This document shows, piece after piece, positions 16,109-23,114 of a DNA stretch of 23,114 nt. The stretch covers positions 1 to 23,114 of the forward strand of contig JABJEE010000124.1 of the NCBI GenBank assembly GCA_018665005.1. Direction: 5' to 3'. A program made the translations under genes and the position numbers. Numbering within the stretch: position 1 is the first letter of the stretch; every line of letters starts with the position of its first letter. Below the pieces are notes generated by a model. The model saw nothing but the letters and a program-made list of their open reading frames with translations. It was not told the origin of the DNA and did not search any database. The DNA comes from Flavobacteriales bacterium (lineage in GTDB: Bacteria; Bacteroidota; Bacteroidia; Flavobacteriales_D; Crocinitomicaceae).

Positions 16109-18151
16109 ATGAATTTTTTGTATCCAAATATACTTTGGTTTCTTTCGCTAATAGCACTCCCAATTATTATTCATCTTTTCCATTTCAGACGACACAAAAA
16201 ACTGTACTTCTCTTCTCTTAAATTCATTCATTCAATTGAACAAGAAAAGAAAGCGGTTAAAAAGTTAAAAAACTTCATCATTCTTTTACTTCGCGTTTTG
16301 GCAATTGTATTTGTAGTATTGGCTTTTGCGCAACCCTACACAGGCAGCTTTGGAAATGGCTCTGCTGGAAGTGATCGATTAATTTCAATCTATATTGACA
16401 ATTCAAATTCGATGAGTGCAAAAGGAACCAATGGAGAACTCCTTTCAGAAGCCAAAACGAATGCTAAAGAGATGATCTCACAGTTTCCCGCAAATCAAAA
16501 ATTCATAATTTCCTCGAACGAATTAAATGGGATTCAAGAGAGATCCTTAAGTAAAAATGATGCGTTATTTCAAGTTGACCAAATCAACTACACCCCTATT
16601 CAAAGAAACATAAACACCATTATAAACTGGCAACGTGAAATTTCTGAAAAAGAAAAAAACAACAATCGCAAGCTAAATAAATTCAGCTATATATTACTCA
16701 GTGACTTTCAACGAGATTTTTTTAAAACGGATAACATTAAAAAAGACCTCAACTCTCCTTATAATCTTATTCAATTCTCACCCCAAAGCAAATCAAATTG
16801 CTTTGTAGATTCTGTTTGGTTTGAATCACCTGTTCATAGGATCAATGAGGAAAATGATCTCTATTTTCGGGTTGTCAATAAAAGCAATAAAGACATAATC
16901 AATCTTGAAGTTAACATACAAACAGACAACTCTGAAAAAGACCTTTTCGTTGATATTCCTGCTCAAGAAAAAATCACAAGTTCTGTTCAAATTAAAAACA
17001 CTAAAAAAGGACAAGTATTTGGTATAATTGAAATTAGAGATCAAATGATGTATTGGGACGACCTTTTTTATTTTAGCTATAACATTGAGCCATCTAACAA
17101 TATTTTAATTATAAATGGAGACGGACATGAAGAATATGTTACCAATGCATACGCAACAGAATCATCCATAAATATTGAAGAAGTAGATCAAAAACTGGTA
17201 AATAGAAACCTTTTTAAAGAAAAGAATTTAATCGTATTAAATGGTGTAAATGATATCTCAACGGGATTATCTTCGGATATTATTTCTTTTTCAGAAATGG
17301 GAGGCTCCATATTTATTATCCCGGGAAAAGATGCGCTCGAAAATAATACGAACTTACTATTATCCAATCTGGGTCTACCGCCATTTTCTTCAAAAAGAAC
17401 AGTCAATTTAAATGCAAATAAAATTGCCTCTAAAGACCCCTTTTTTAAAAGTATATTTGAGCCATCAGATGAAAGCCTAAATCTACCAAACTACAAGAGC
17501 ATATACACCGGTGACGTTCTCAATACAACAGCAATACCTCTAATGTTTTTAAGGGATAAAAGTCCTGTGTTTTTTAAATCCTTCCAGAAAACATTTGCAC
17601 TATATTCGGACCTTTCATTAGAATCTGGTAATCTGGTAAACAAAAGCATATTCCCTGTATTATGTTTAAGAATAGCTGAATTGTCAAAAAGAAACCACTC
17701 GTTATACACTATTATAGGTCAAAATCAATTAATTCCTGTTTCAAATAATTATAAGGCAGAAACCCCAATTAAAATAAAAAATAAAGAAACTGAATTTATC
17801 CCAAAAATAATTCAGAATGGATCATACAAGTTCTTGGATTTATCAGGGCCTGAGGCTATTGAAAAACTAAAAGAAGGCAATTATAGAATATTTACTGACA
17901 AGACCATTGGAGCATTGTCATTAATTACAGATCGTAAAGAATCATCTGTTGATTACATATCTAGTGAATCCATAAAAAAATCTCTTCAACAAAAAAATAT
18001 AAAGAACATTAACGTTGAAAATTTCTCAAAAGACTTCGATGTATCTAAAATTAACCTGAATCAACCCCAAGAATATTGGCGGATTTGTATATTTATTGTA
18101 ATAATGTGTGTCATTTCGGAAATATTAATATCCAAACTTTGGAAAAACTAG
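16109..18151 (+). CDS. BatA N-terminal-domain / vWA-like membrane protein
   Basis: 680 residues from ATG 16109; a TTG at 16100 in the same frame would add only MSS and falls inside the promoter box. The N-terminus MNFLYPNILWFLSLIALPII followed by HLFHFRRHKKLYFSSLKFI is the BatA (aerotolerance regulator N-terminal) domain. A second membrane helix lies at about 55-75 (NFIILLLRVLAIVFVVLAFAQ). Then follows a von Willebrand A-like region whose MIDAS start DNSNS (97-101, DxSxS) is intact, so metal-dependent binding is possible. The long remainder is probably periplasmic beta structure. A final membrane helix sits just before the C-terminus (ICIFIVIMCVISEILI). Bat proteins were linked to aerotolerance in Bacteroides, but the actual role of this single-gene relative is not known. 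It is first in a run with the dihydroorotase homologue 3 nt downstream. Confidence 0.85.
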   Translation: MNFLYPNILWFLSLIALPIIIHLFHFRRHKKLYFSSLKFIHSIEQEKKAVKKLKNFIILLLRVLAIVFVVLAFAQPYTGSFGNGSAGSDRLISIYIDNSNSMSAKGTNGELLSEAKTNAKEMISQFPANQKFIISSNELNGIQERSLSKNDALFQVDQINYTPIQRNINTIINWQREISEKEKNNNRKLNKFSYILLSDFQRDFFKTDNIKKDLNSPYNLIQFSPQSKSNCFVDSVWFESPVHRINEENDLYFRVVNKSNKDIINLEVNIQTDNSEKDLFVDIPAQEKITSSVQIKNTKKGQVFGIIEIRDQMMYWDDLFYFSYNIEPSNNILIINGDGHEEYVTNAYATESSINIEEVDQKLVNRNLFKEKNLIVLNGVNDISTGLSSDIISFSEMGGSIFIIPGKDALENNTNLLLSNLGLPPFSSKRTVNLNANKIASKDPFFKSIFEPSDESLNLPNYKSIYTGDVLNTTAIPLMFLRDKSPVFFKSFQKTFALYSDLSLESGNLVNKSIFPVLCLRIAELSKRNHSLYTIIGQNQLIPVSNNYKAETPIKIKNKETEFIPKIIQNGSYKFLDLSGPEAIEKLKEGNYRIFTDKTIGALSLITDRKESSVDYISSESIKKSLQQKNIKNINVENFSKDFDVSKINLNQPQEYWRICIFIVIMCVISEILISKLWKN

Positions 18152-18154
18152 ATC

Positions 18155-19420
18155 ATGAAAGTTTTAATTAAACAAGCAAGAATAATTGATTCGTCATCTG
18201 AGTTTAATGGTGAAAAAAAGGATGTTTTAATCATCGATGGTAAAATCTCGGATATATCGAATGAGATCAAATCAATAGATACGAAAACCATTGAAATAAG
18301 CTCAAATAACATTCATTTATCAAAGGGTTGGATTGACCTAAAAGCACACTTCTGCGATCCTGGGCATGAATACAAAGAAACTCTTTCTTCAGGTCTTGAC
18401 GGTGCGGCATCGGGTGGATTTACACATGTGGCTGCTCTTCCCTCAACGAAACCTGTAATTGATCATAAATCTTTAGTTGAATACGTGCTTCGTAAATCCG
18501 AATCACATGCTGTTGAATTAATACCTATGGCTTGTATTACAAAATCTATGCAGGGTCATGAACTTTCAGAAATGAATGATTTAAAGAATGCAGGGGCAAT
18601 GCTTTTTTCTGACGATTCTAAAGCACCAGAAACCCAAACTCTAAAAAACGCATTACTTTATGGAGACAACCATGGATGCAAGATAATAGTTAATTCATTT
18701 AACAACTCACTTTCATCCGATACACAGGTGAATGAGGGCTTAGCTTCACTAAAAACTGGTCTTAAAGCAGATCCGGAAATATCAGAAATAATTGAAATTG
18801 AAAAACACATTCGATTGGCTGAATACACTGGAGGAAATATTCATCTTAGCGGTATCTCAACAGGAGAAGGAGTTGAATTGATCAAAGCTGCCAAGAAAAA
18901 AGGATTACAGATAACAGCTGATGTACATGTCATGAATTTATGCTTTAACGAAAGTAAAGTATTCGATTTTGATTCGGCCTATAAAACATTACCCGTATTA
19001 AGAGATCAAAAAAATGTTGATGCTTTATGGAAAGGATTAGAAAACAACACCATTGACTTCGTTGTATCTGACCACAGGCCTGCAATTAAAGAAGATAAAG
19101 AAAGAGAGTTTGAAGATGCTACTTTTGGTGCCCCTCAGCTCCAAACCCTTTTCAGTGCATTAAATTCAATGAAGAAAATAAAGCTTGAAAAATTAATTAA
19201 CGTACTCACTGACAATACCCGAGCTTTCATCCAAAAACCTTCTCCCACTATAAAAATTGGGAATGATGCGGACCTTACCATTTTCGATCCAACAGAGACC
19301 TTTAGTTTTGATTCAAAGCAAAGAAAAGAGCATCATCTCTACTCTCCCTTTCAGCATGAAAAACTTAATGGAAAAGTACTCGGAATAGTAAACAACAATC
19401 AGCTGATCTTAAATCAATAA
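18155..19420 (+). CDS. Dihydroorotase-like protein lacking metal ligands (probable pseudoenzyme)
   Basis: 421 residues, homologous over its whole length to class I dihydroorotase, the amidohydrolase that closes carbamoyl-aspartate to dihydroorotate. Conserved framework segments are FCDPGHEYKETLSSG (66-80), AASGGFTHVAALPSTKPVIDH (about 84-104), FSDD (151-154) and STGEGVELIKAAKKKG. The catalytic residues are mostly lost. HxH is K63-A-H65. The ligand in the usual VHAED stretch is N180 (VNSFNN). The ligand in the usual CHVST stretch is G233 (LSGIST). DHAPH reads DHRPA (306-310). Only H65, D153/D154 and D306 remain. It is therefore unlikely to be the organism's working PyrC. Relatives without activity bind aspartate transcarbamoylase in Pseudomonas, but that role is only a suggestion here. 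It starts 3 nt after the BatA-like stop, in an operon-like run. Confidence 0.85.
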   Translation: MKVLIKQARIIDSSSEFNGEKKDVLIIDGKISDISNEIKSIDTKTIEISSNNIHLSKGWIDLKAHFCDPGHEYKETLSSGLDGAASGGFTHVAALPSTKPVIDHKSLVEYVLRKSESHAVELIPMACITKSMQGHELSEMNDLKNAGAMLFSDDSKAPETQTLKNALLYGDNHGCKIIVNSFNNSLSSDTQVNEGLASLKTGLKADPEISEIIEIEKHIRLAEYTGGNIHLSGISTGEGVELIKAAKKKGLQITADVHVMNLCFNESKVFDFDSAYKTLPVLRDQKNVDALWKGLENNTIDFVVSDHRPAIKEDKEREFEDATFGAPQLQTLFSALNSMKKIKLEKLINVLTDNTRAFIQKPSPTIKIGNDADLTIFDPTETFSFDSKQRKEHHLYSPFQHEKLNGKVLGIVNNNQLILNQ

Positions 19421-19422
19421 AC

Positions 19423-19980
19423 TTGTCAAAGAGCGCCTTTATAAAAGAGTTTTTAAGCAAAAAAAAGATGGTTGGATCAGTGGTTCCGAGCTCAAAATTT
19501 CTATCCAGAAAGATGCTCGACCATTTGAATTTCAAACAAGCTAAACTTGTTGTAGAGTTGGGTCCTGGAACAGGAGTTTTTACCCAAAGAATCATCGAAA
19601 AACTCGATACAGAATCAAAACTACTTGTTATTGAACTCAATGATGCTTTTTATAGAGATTTAAAAAATAAAATCTCCGATAAAAGAGTGACTATTCGAAA
19701 AGGTTCTGCCTCCGACCTACCCAAATTCATGAGTGAATTGAATATTGAAAAAGCAGATTTTATTGTCTCCTCCCTTCCGCTGGCCATTCTGCCTAAAACC
19801 TTAAGGAAGCGAATTGTAATTGAGGCCAATAATCGTTTAAATATTGACGGAGAATTTATTCAATTTCAATACACCCTGCAATCATTAAAGCTCTTTAAAA
19901 AAGTATTTAAAAAGGTTTCTGTCAGGCACTGTTTATTTAACATACCACCTGCATTTGTATACTCTTGTAAGAAACAATAG
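19423..19980 (+). CDS. Class I SAM-dependent methyltransferase, phospholipid N-methyltransferase-like
   Basis: 185 residues starting at TTG. The first in-frame ATG (codon 16) would cut off FIKEFLSKKK, which belongs to the family's conserved opening FIKEFL...VGSVVPSSKFL, and no upstream in-frame ATG is near. The SAM-binding motif I is VVELGPGTG (43-51), the acidic motif II is E71 in VIELND, and motif IV reads SSLPL (116-120). The ending FNIPPAFVYSCKK matches the PPAFVY end of PmtA-like enzymes (COG3963 type), which methylate phosphatidylethanolamine. A related rRNA-adenine methyltransferase fold is the alternative, but the NPPY/F motif of that group is absent. The gene lies 2 nt after the dihydroorotase-like stop, so translation is probably coupled. 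Confidence 0.8.
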   Translation: MSKSAFIKEFLSKKKMVGSVVPSSKFLSRKMLDHLNFKQAKLVVELGPGTGVFTQRIIEKLDTESKLLVIELNDAFYRDLKNKISDKRVTIRKGSASDLPKFMSELNIEKADFIVSSLPLAILPKTLRKRIVIEANNRLNIDGEFIQFQYTLQSLKLFKKVFKKVSVRHCLFNIPPAFVYSCKKQ

Positions 19981-19990
19981 GATTTATCCT

Positions 19991-19998
19991 TATCTTTG
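19991..19998 (+). promoter_or_regulatory. Internal promoter -7 box before the ABC-F gene
   Basis: TATCTTTG is an exact TAnnTTTG match in the 33-nt gap between the methyltransferase stop and the ABC-F ATG at 20014. A TTG at 19965-19967 lies 23 bases upstream, a little far for the -33 element. The leader would be about 10 nt. It may let the ABC-F and M61 genes be transcribed separately from the BatA run. Confidence 0.5.
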
Positions 19999-20013
19999 CA
20001 AAAAATTTCACTC

Positions 20014-21636
20014 ATGCTTAATGTTCAAAATCTGTCGTTGCAATTTGGTAAAAGAGTCCTCTTCGATGAAGTCAATTTAAAATTTGTACGCGGCAATTGC
20101 TACGGTGTTATTGGCGCCAATGGTGCTGGTAAATCAACCTTTCTTAAAATTCTTACTGGAGATCAAGATGCTACAACTGGTCATATTAATCTTGAACCAG
20201 GAAAAAGAATGGCAGTTCTTAAACAGAATCATTTTGAATTTGACAAAAGCCCCGTTTTACATACTGTAATTATGGGACATAAACGTCTTCATGAAATCAT
20301 GGTCGAGAAAGATGCCATCTATGCGAAACCGGACTTTAGCGAAGCCGATGGAATGCGAACAGGTGAGCTTGAAGCTGAATTCGCCGACTTAGAGGGATGG
20401 AATGCAGAAACAGACGCTGCATCGTTATTAAGCAACTTGGGAATCAATGAGTCGAAGCACGACCTAAACATGGAAGAATTATCCAGTGATCTTAAGGTTA
20501 GGGTTTTACTGGCCCAAGCCTTATTTGGAAATCCGGATGTACTGATTCTCGATGAGCCAACAAATGATTTGGATATTCATACCATTTCTTGGCTTGAGGA
20601 CTTTCTTCTTGATTTTAAAAACACGGTCATCGTAGTATCTCATGACAGGCACTTTCTCGATACTGTTTGTACGCATATCTGTGATATTGATTTTTCCAAA
20701 ATAAATATATTTACTGGTAACTATTCGTTCTGGTATCAATCGTCGCAACTGGCCTTAAGACAACGCTCAGATAAAAATAAAAAAGCAGAAGAGAAAAAGA
20801 AGGAACTTATGGAGTTTATCTCAAGATTCTCTGCAAACGCTGCCAAATCAAAGCAGGCAACAAGCCGTAGAAAAATGTTGGATAACCTGGATATTGAGGA
20901 AATCAAACCATCTTCAAGAAAATATCCTGGAATTACATTTCATCAAGAAAGAGATGCGGGAAATCAAATTGTTTCAATTTCAAGCTTAAAAAAATCGACC
21001 TCAGAAGGTCATTTATTTAAAAACATCAATTTTATCGTAAATAAAGGGGATAAAATTGCTTTTATTTCAAAAAACAGTTTGGCTGTTACACAATTCTTTG
21101 AAGTATTGAATGGTAAAATCAAAGCTGATTCTGGTGATATAACTATCGGAACAACCATTAAGTCTGCTTACCTTCCGAATGATAACTCAGAATACTTTAA
21201 CGCAAAAGAATCACTAATAGATTGGTTAAGAAAATTCGCTGAATCCGAAGAAGAGCGTGAAGATGTTTACCTAAGAACATTTTTAGGACGCATGTTATTT
21301 ACAGGTGAGGAAGCTCTCAAATCTTCCGAAGTTCTATCTGGGGGAGAGAAAGTAAGGTGTATGCTTTCAAAAATGATGCTCGCGAAGGGAAATCTGCTTT
21401 TCTTGGACGAACCCACAAACCACTTGGATCTTGAATCTATTACAGCACTGAACAACGCAATGTCGGAATACAGAGGCACTCTACTCTTTACTTCACATGA
21501 TCAAGAGCTTGTAAATACAGTTGCAAACCGTATTATCGAAATTACCCCAAATGGAACTATAGATAAAATGATGAGCTATGATGAATACCTTAAAGACGAT
21601 AAAATAATTACTTTAAGGGAAGAAATGTACGCCTAA
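20014..21636 (+). CDS. ABC-F family ATPase, YbiT-like
   Basis: 540 residues from ATG 20014; a TTG at 19996 in frame overlaps the promoter box and is not credible. There are two ABC domains on one chain with no membrane segments, joined by a charged linker at about 250-300 (KNKKAEEKKKELMEF...), the ABC-F layout. Domain 1: Walker A GANGAGKS (34-41), degenerate signature LSSD (156-159), Walker B LILDEPTNDLD (D180, E181), H-loop SHD (209-211). Domain 2: degenerate Walker A SKNSLAVT (352-359) without the lysine, canonical signature LSGGE (441-445), Walker B LFLDEPTNHLD (D465, E466), H-loop SHD (494-496). ABC-F proteins act at the ribosome E site to relieve stalls or protect from antibiotics; YbiT relatives are housekeeping. 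The TAA overlaps the M61 start (TAATG). Confidence 0.92.
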   Translation: MLNVQNLSLQFGKRVLFDEVNLKFVRGNCYGVIGANGAGKSTFLKILTGDQDATTGHINLEPGKRMAVLKQNHFEFDKSPVLHTVIMGHKRLHEIMVEKDAIYAKPDFSEADGMRTGELEAEFADLEGWNAETDAASLLSNLGINESKHDLNMEELSSDLKVRVLLAQALFGNPDVLILDEPTNDLDIHTISWLEDFLLDFKNTVIVVSHDRHFLDTVCTHICDIDFSKINIFTGNYSFWYQSSQLALRQRSDKNKKAEEKKKELMEFISRFSANAAKSKQATSRRKMLDNLDIEEIKPSSRKYPGITFHQERDAGNQIVSISSLKKSTSEGHLFKNINFIVNKGDKIAFISKNSLAVTQFFEVLNGKIKADSGDITIGTTIKSAYLPNDNSEYFNAKESLIDWLRKFAESEEEREDVYLRTFLGRMLFTGEEALKSSEVLSGGEKVRCMLSKMMLAKGNLLFLDEPTNHLDLESITALNNAMSEYRGTLLFTSHDQELVNTVANRIIEITPNGTIDKMMSYDEYLKDDKIITLREEMYA

Positions 21637-23114
21637 TGACTGAAACCCAATTCAAATTATCTATTCCTAATTCACATCAACAATACTTGCATGTTGAGCT
21701 CATAATAAATAGTAATTCAGATCAAATTGAAATATTCTTACCAACCTGGAGACCAGGCAGATATGAACTGGGGAATTTTGCAAAAAACATCAAAGCATTT
21801 AAGGTTTTCAGTGATCAAAATAAAGCTCTTAATTTCACAAAGACATCAAAGCACTGCTGGTCAATTGACTCAAAAAACACCAAGCACATTCGAATTCAAT
21901 ACCAATATTATTCTGCTGAGCTAAATGCTGGGTCTACATTCGTAAACAACAATATTCTCTATTTAAACCCTGTAAATTGTCTCATCTATTCAAAAGAAGA
22001 GTTCGATAATTCGGTAAAAATAGATTTTGATATTCCCAAAGACTGGCTCATTGCAAGCAGTCTAAAACATATAAATAAACGCACTTATTCTGTTGAATCC
22101 TTTGATGAATTATTCGATACTCCAGTAATCTGCTCTCCAAATTTAGTGAGTAAAGCGTATGAAGTAAACGGGTCTAATTTTATTATTTGGTTCAATGATC
22201 TTGTTGGAATTGAATGGGAAAAACTTATAATGGATTTTAAAAAATTCACCCAAAAACAAATTGATGATTTTGGGGAGTTTCCAAATAAAGAGTTTCATTT
22301 TTTAATTCACACACCGAGTTATCCGCTATACCACGGCGTAGAACATCTAAAAAGTACAGTAATTGCTTTGGGTCCAAAATATGATGTATTTGGTAGGCTT
22401 TATTCTGAACTTCTAGGCGTTTCATCTCATGAACTTTATCATGTTTGGAATGTAAAGTCTATTCGCCCATATGAAATGAAGCCCTATGCCTTTGAAAACG
22501 AAAACTATTCGAAGTTAGGTTATGTATATGAGGGCGTTACCACATATATGGGAGATTTATATCTACTAAAAAGTGGTGTTTTTAGTCTTGATGCTTATCT
22601 TCAAGAACTAGAAAGACAATTTCAAAAACATTTTGACAATCACGGTAGATTTAATTATTCTGTTGGAGAGTCTTCTTTCGATACATGGCTTGACGGTTAT
22701 GTCAAAGGTATTCCAGGACGAAAAGTTTCAATCTACGTAGAAGGTTGTCTGTTGGCATTTGTTACTGATTTCATGCTTAGAAAAGCCAGCAATAATAAAA
22801 TAGGACTCGAAAGAGTCATGAAACAAATGTATTATCATCCCGATATCGTCGAGAATGGTTATCAGGAATCTACTTATCGTGAAATTCTCGAAAATGTTTC
22901 TTCGATTTCATTTGAAGAATTATTCGACAATTATATCAATGGTGTTCATTCTTATGAGGGAATCTTGAGTGAAGCCCTTGATTACTTTGGTTTAGAATTA
23001 AACAGAGCCTCCTCTCTCTCCTATTCCGAATCAATATTGGGTATTAAAACAATTCAACATAAGAACAAAACGAAAGTAATAGATATCTCACCGGGAAGTC
23101 CTGCCGATATGGAA
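21636..23114 (+). CDS. M61 family glycyl aminopeptidase-like metallopeptidase (5' part)
   Basis: 493 codons are visible and the frame is still open at the right edge. The N-terminal beta domain shows LPTWRPGRYELGNFAKNI (about 35-52), matching the PxWxPGxY...FA motif of M61 enzymes. The zinc site is HELYH (265-269) followed by VWNVKSIRP, with third ligand E299 in YEGVTTYMGDL. These match M61 (glycyl aminopeptidase) residues. The segment at the very end, KVIDISPGSPADME, is the start of the PDZ domain that usually closes these proteins, so roughly 80-100 residues are missing. No signal peptide is present, so it is predicted cytoplasmic. It starts in a TAATG overlap with the ABC-F stop, indicating translational coupling. 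M61 enzymes remove glycine or alanine from peptide N-termini; a peptide-salvage role is inferred. Confidence 0.9.
   Translation, partial: MTETQFKLSIPNSHQQYLHVELIINSNSDQIEIFLPTWRPGRYELGNFAKNIKAFKVFSDQNKALNFTKTSKHCWSIDSKNTKHIRIQYQYYSAELNAGSTFVNNNILYLNPVNCLIYSKEEFDNSVKIDFDIPKDWLIASSLKHINKRTYSVESFDELFDTPVICSPNLVSKAYEVNGSNFIIWFNDLVGIEWEKLIMDFKKFTQKQIDDFGEFPNKEFHFLIHTPSYPLYHGVEHLKSTVIALGPKYDVFGRLYSELLGVSSHELYHVWNVKSIRPYEMKPYAFENENYSKLGYVYEGVTTYMGDLYLLKSGVFSLDAYLQELERQFQKHFDNHGRFNYSVGESSFDTWLDGYVKGIPGRKVSIYVEGCLLAFVTDFMLRKASNNKIGLERVMKQMYYHPDIVENGYQESTYREILENVSSISFEELFDNYINGVHSYEGILSEALDYFGLELNRASSLSYSESILGIKTIQHKNKTKVIDISPGSPADME

Noticed and set aside
19985..20020. Start of the ABC-F protein at TTG 19996
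   Set aside because: The TTG is part of the TATCTTTG promoter box, and MLNVQNLSLQF from 20014 is the normal family start.
1..23114. Defence system, prophage, integron or CRISPR array
   Set aside because: All genes are recognisable chromosomal families, with no integrase, transposase, spaced direct repeats or tRNA-edge duplication, and no visible shift in composition.

Overview
The window reads as chromosomal DNA of a Bacteroidota bacterium, most likely of order Flavobacteriales (genus not determinable by eye). Four things point there. Two exported proteins at the left end finish in type IX secretion (T9SS) type A sorting domains. Several gene starts are preceded by the Bacteroidota -7 promoter box TAnnTTTG or near variants of it, while Shine-Dalgarno sites are weak or absent. 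A BatA-type membrane protein and a YbiT-like ABC-F ATPase are present. The base composition is clearly A+T-rich. Coding density is very high: the largest gap is the 193-bp divergent clpC/gyrA region, and no stretch over 300 bp lacks a gene. I saw no tRNA, rRNA, insertion sequence, prophage or CRISPR array.

Layout. (1) 2-2959, plus strand: the 3' end of a PKD/T9SS surface protein, then a secreted M1 aminopeptidase with its own T9SS tail. (2) 2964-8737, minus strand: a tightly packed run grpE, dnaJ, CPBP membrane protease, NatA-like ABC ATPase, NatB-like permease, Ppx/GppA phosphatase. Four of the five junctions are 10 nt or less or overlap. (3) 8881-9603, plus: a lone nitroreductase. (4) 9605-12139, minus: clpC. 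(5) 12333-16035, plus: gyrA and a secreted TPR protein, closed by a clear rho-independent terminator at 16039-16061. (6) 16109-23114, plus: a run of BatA-like vWA membrane protein, catalytically incomplete dihydroorotase homologue, PmtA-like methyltransferase with a TTG start, YbiT-like ABC-F ATPase, and an M61 aminopeptidase that runs off the right edge.

How they fit. grpE/dnaJ (co-chaperones of DnaK), ClpC (unfoldase of ClpCP), a CPBP protease and an ABC exporter pair sit together as a protein-quality and envelope-stress neighbourhood. gyrA is a housekeeping gene. The right-hand run mixes envelope, translation-associated and pyrimidine-like genes without one obvious pathway.

I did not find a self-evidently new multi-gene system. 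The most interesting points are molecular: an acidic reading frame that continues in phase past the gyrA stop codon; a DnaJ that keeps only the two inner zinc motifs; a dihydroorotase homologue that has lost its metal-binding histidines; an ABC-F protein in which both halves of one composite ATP site are degenerate while the other site is intact; and a perfect DnaA box plus a near-match between clpC and gyrA.
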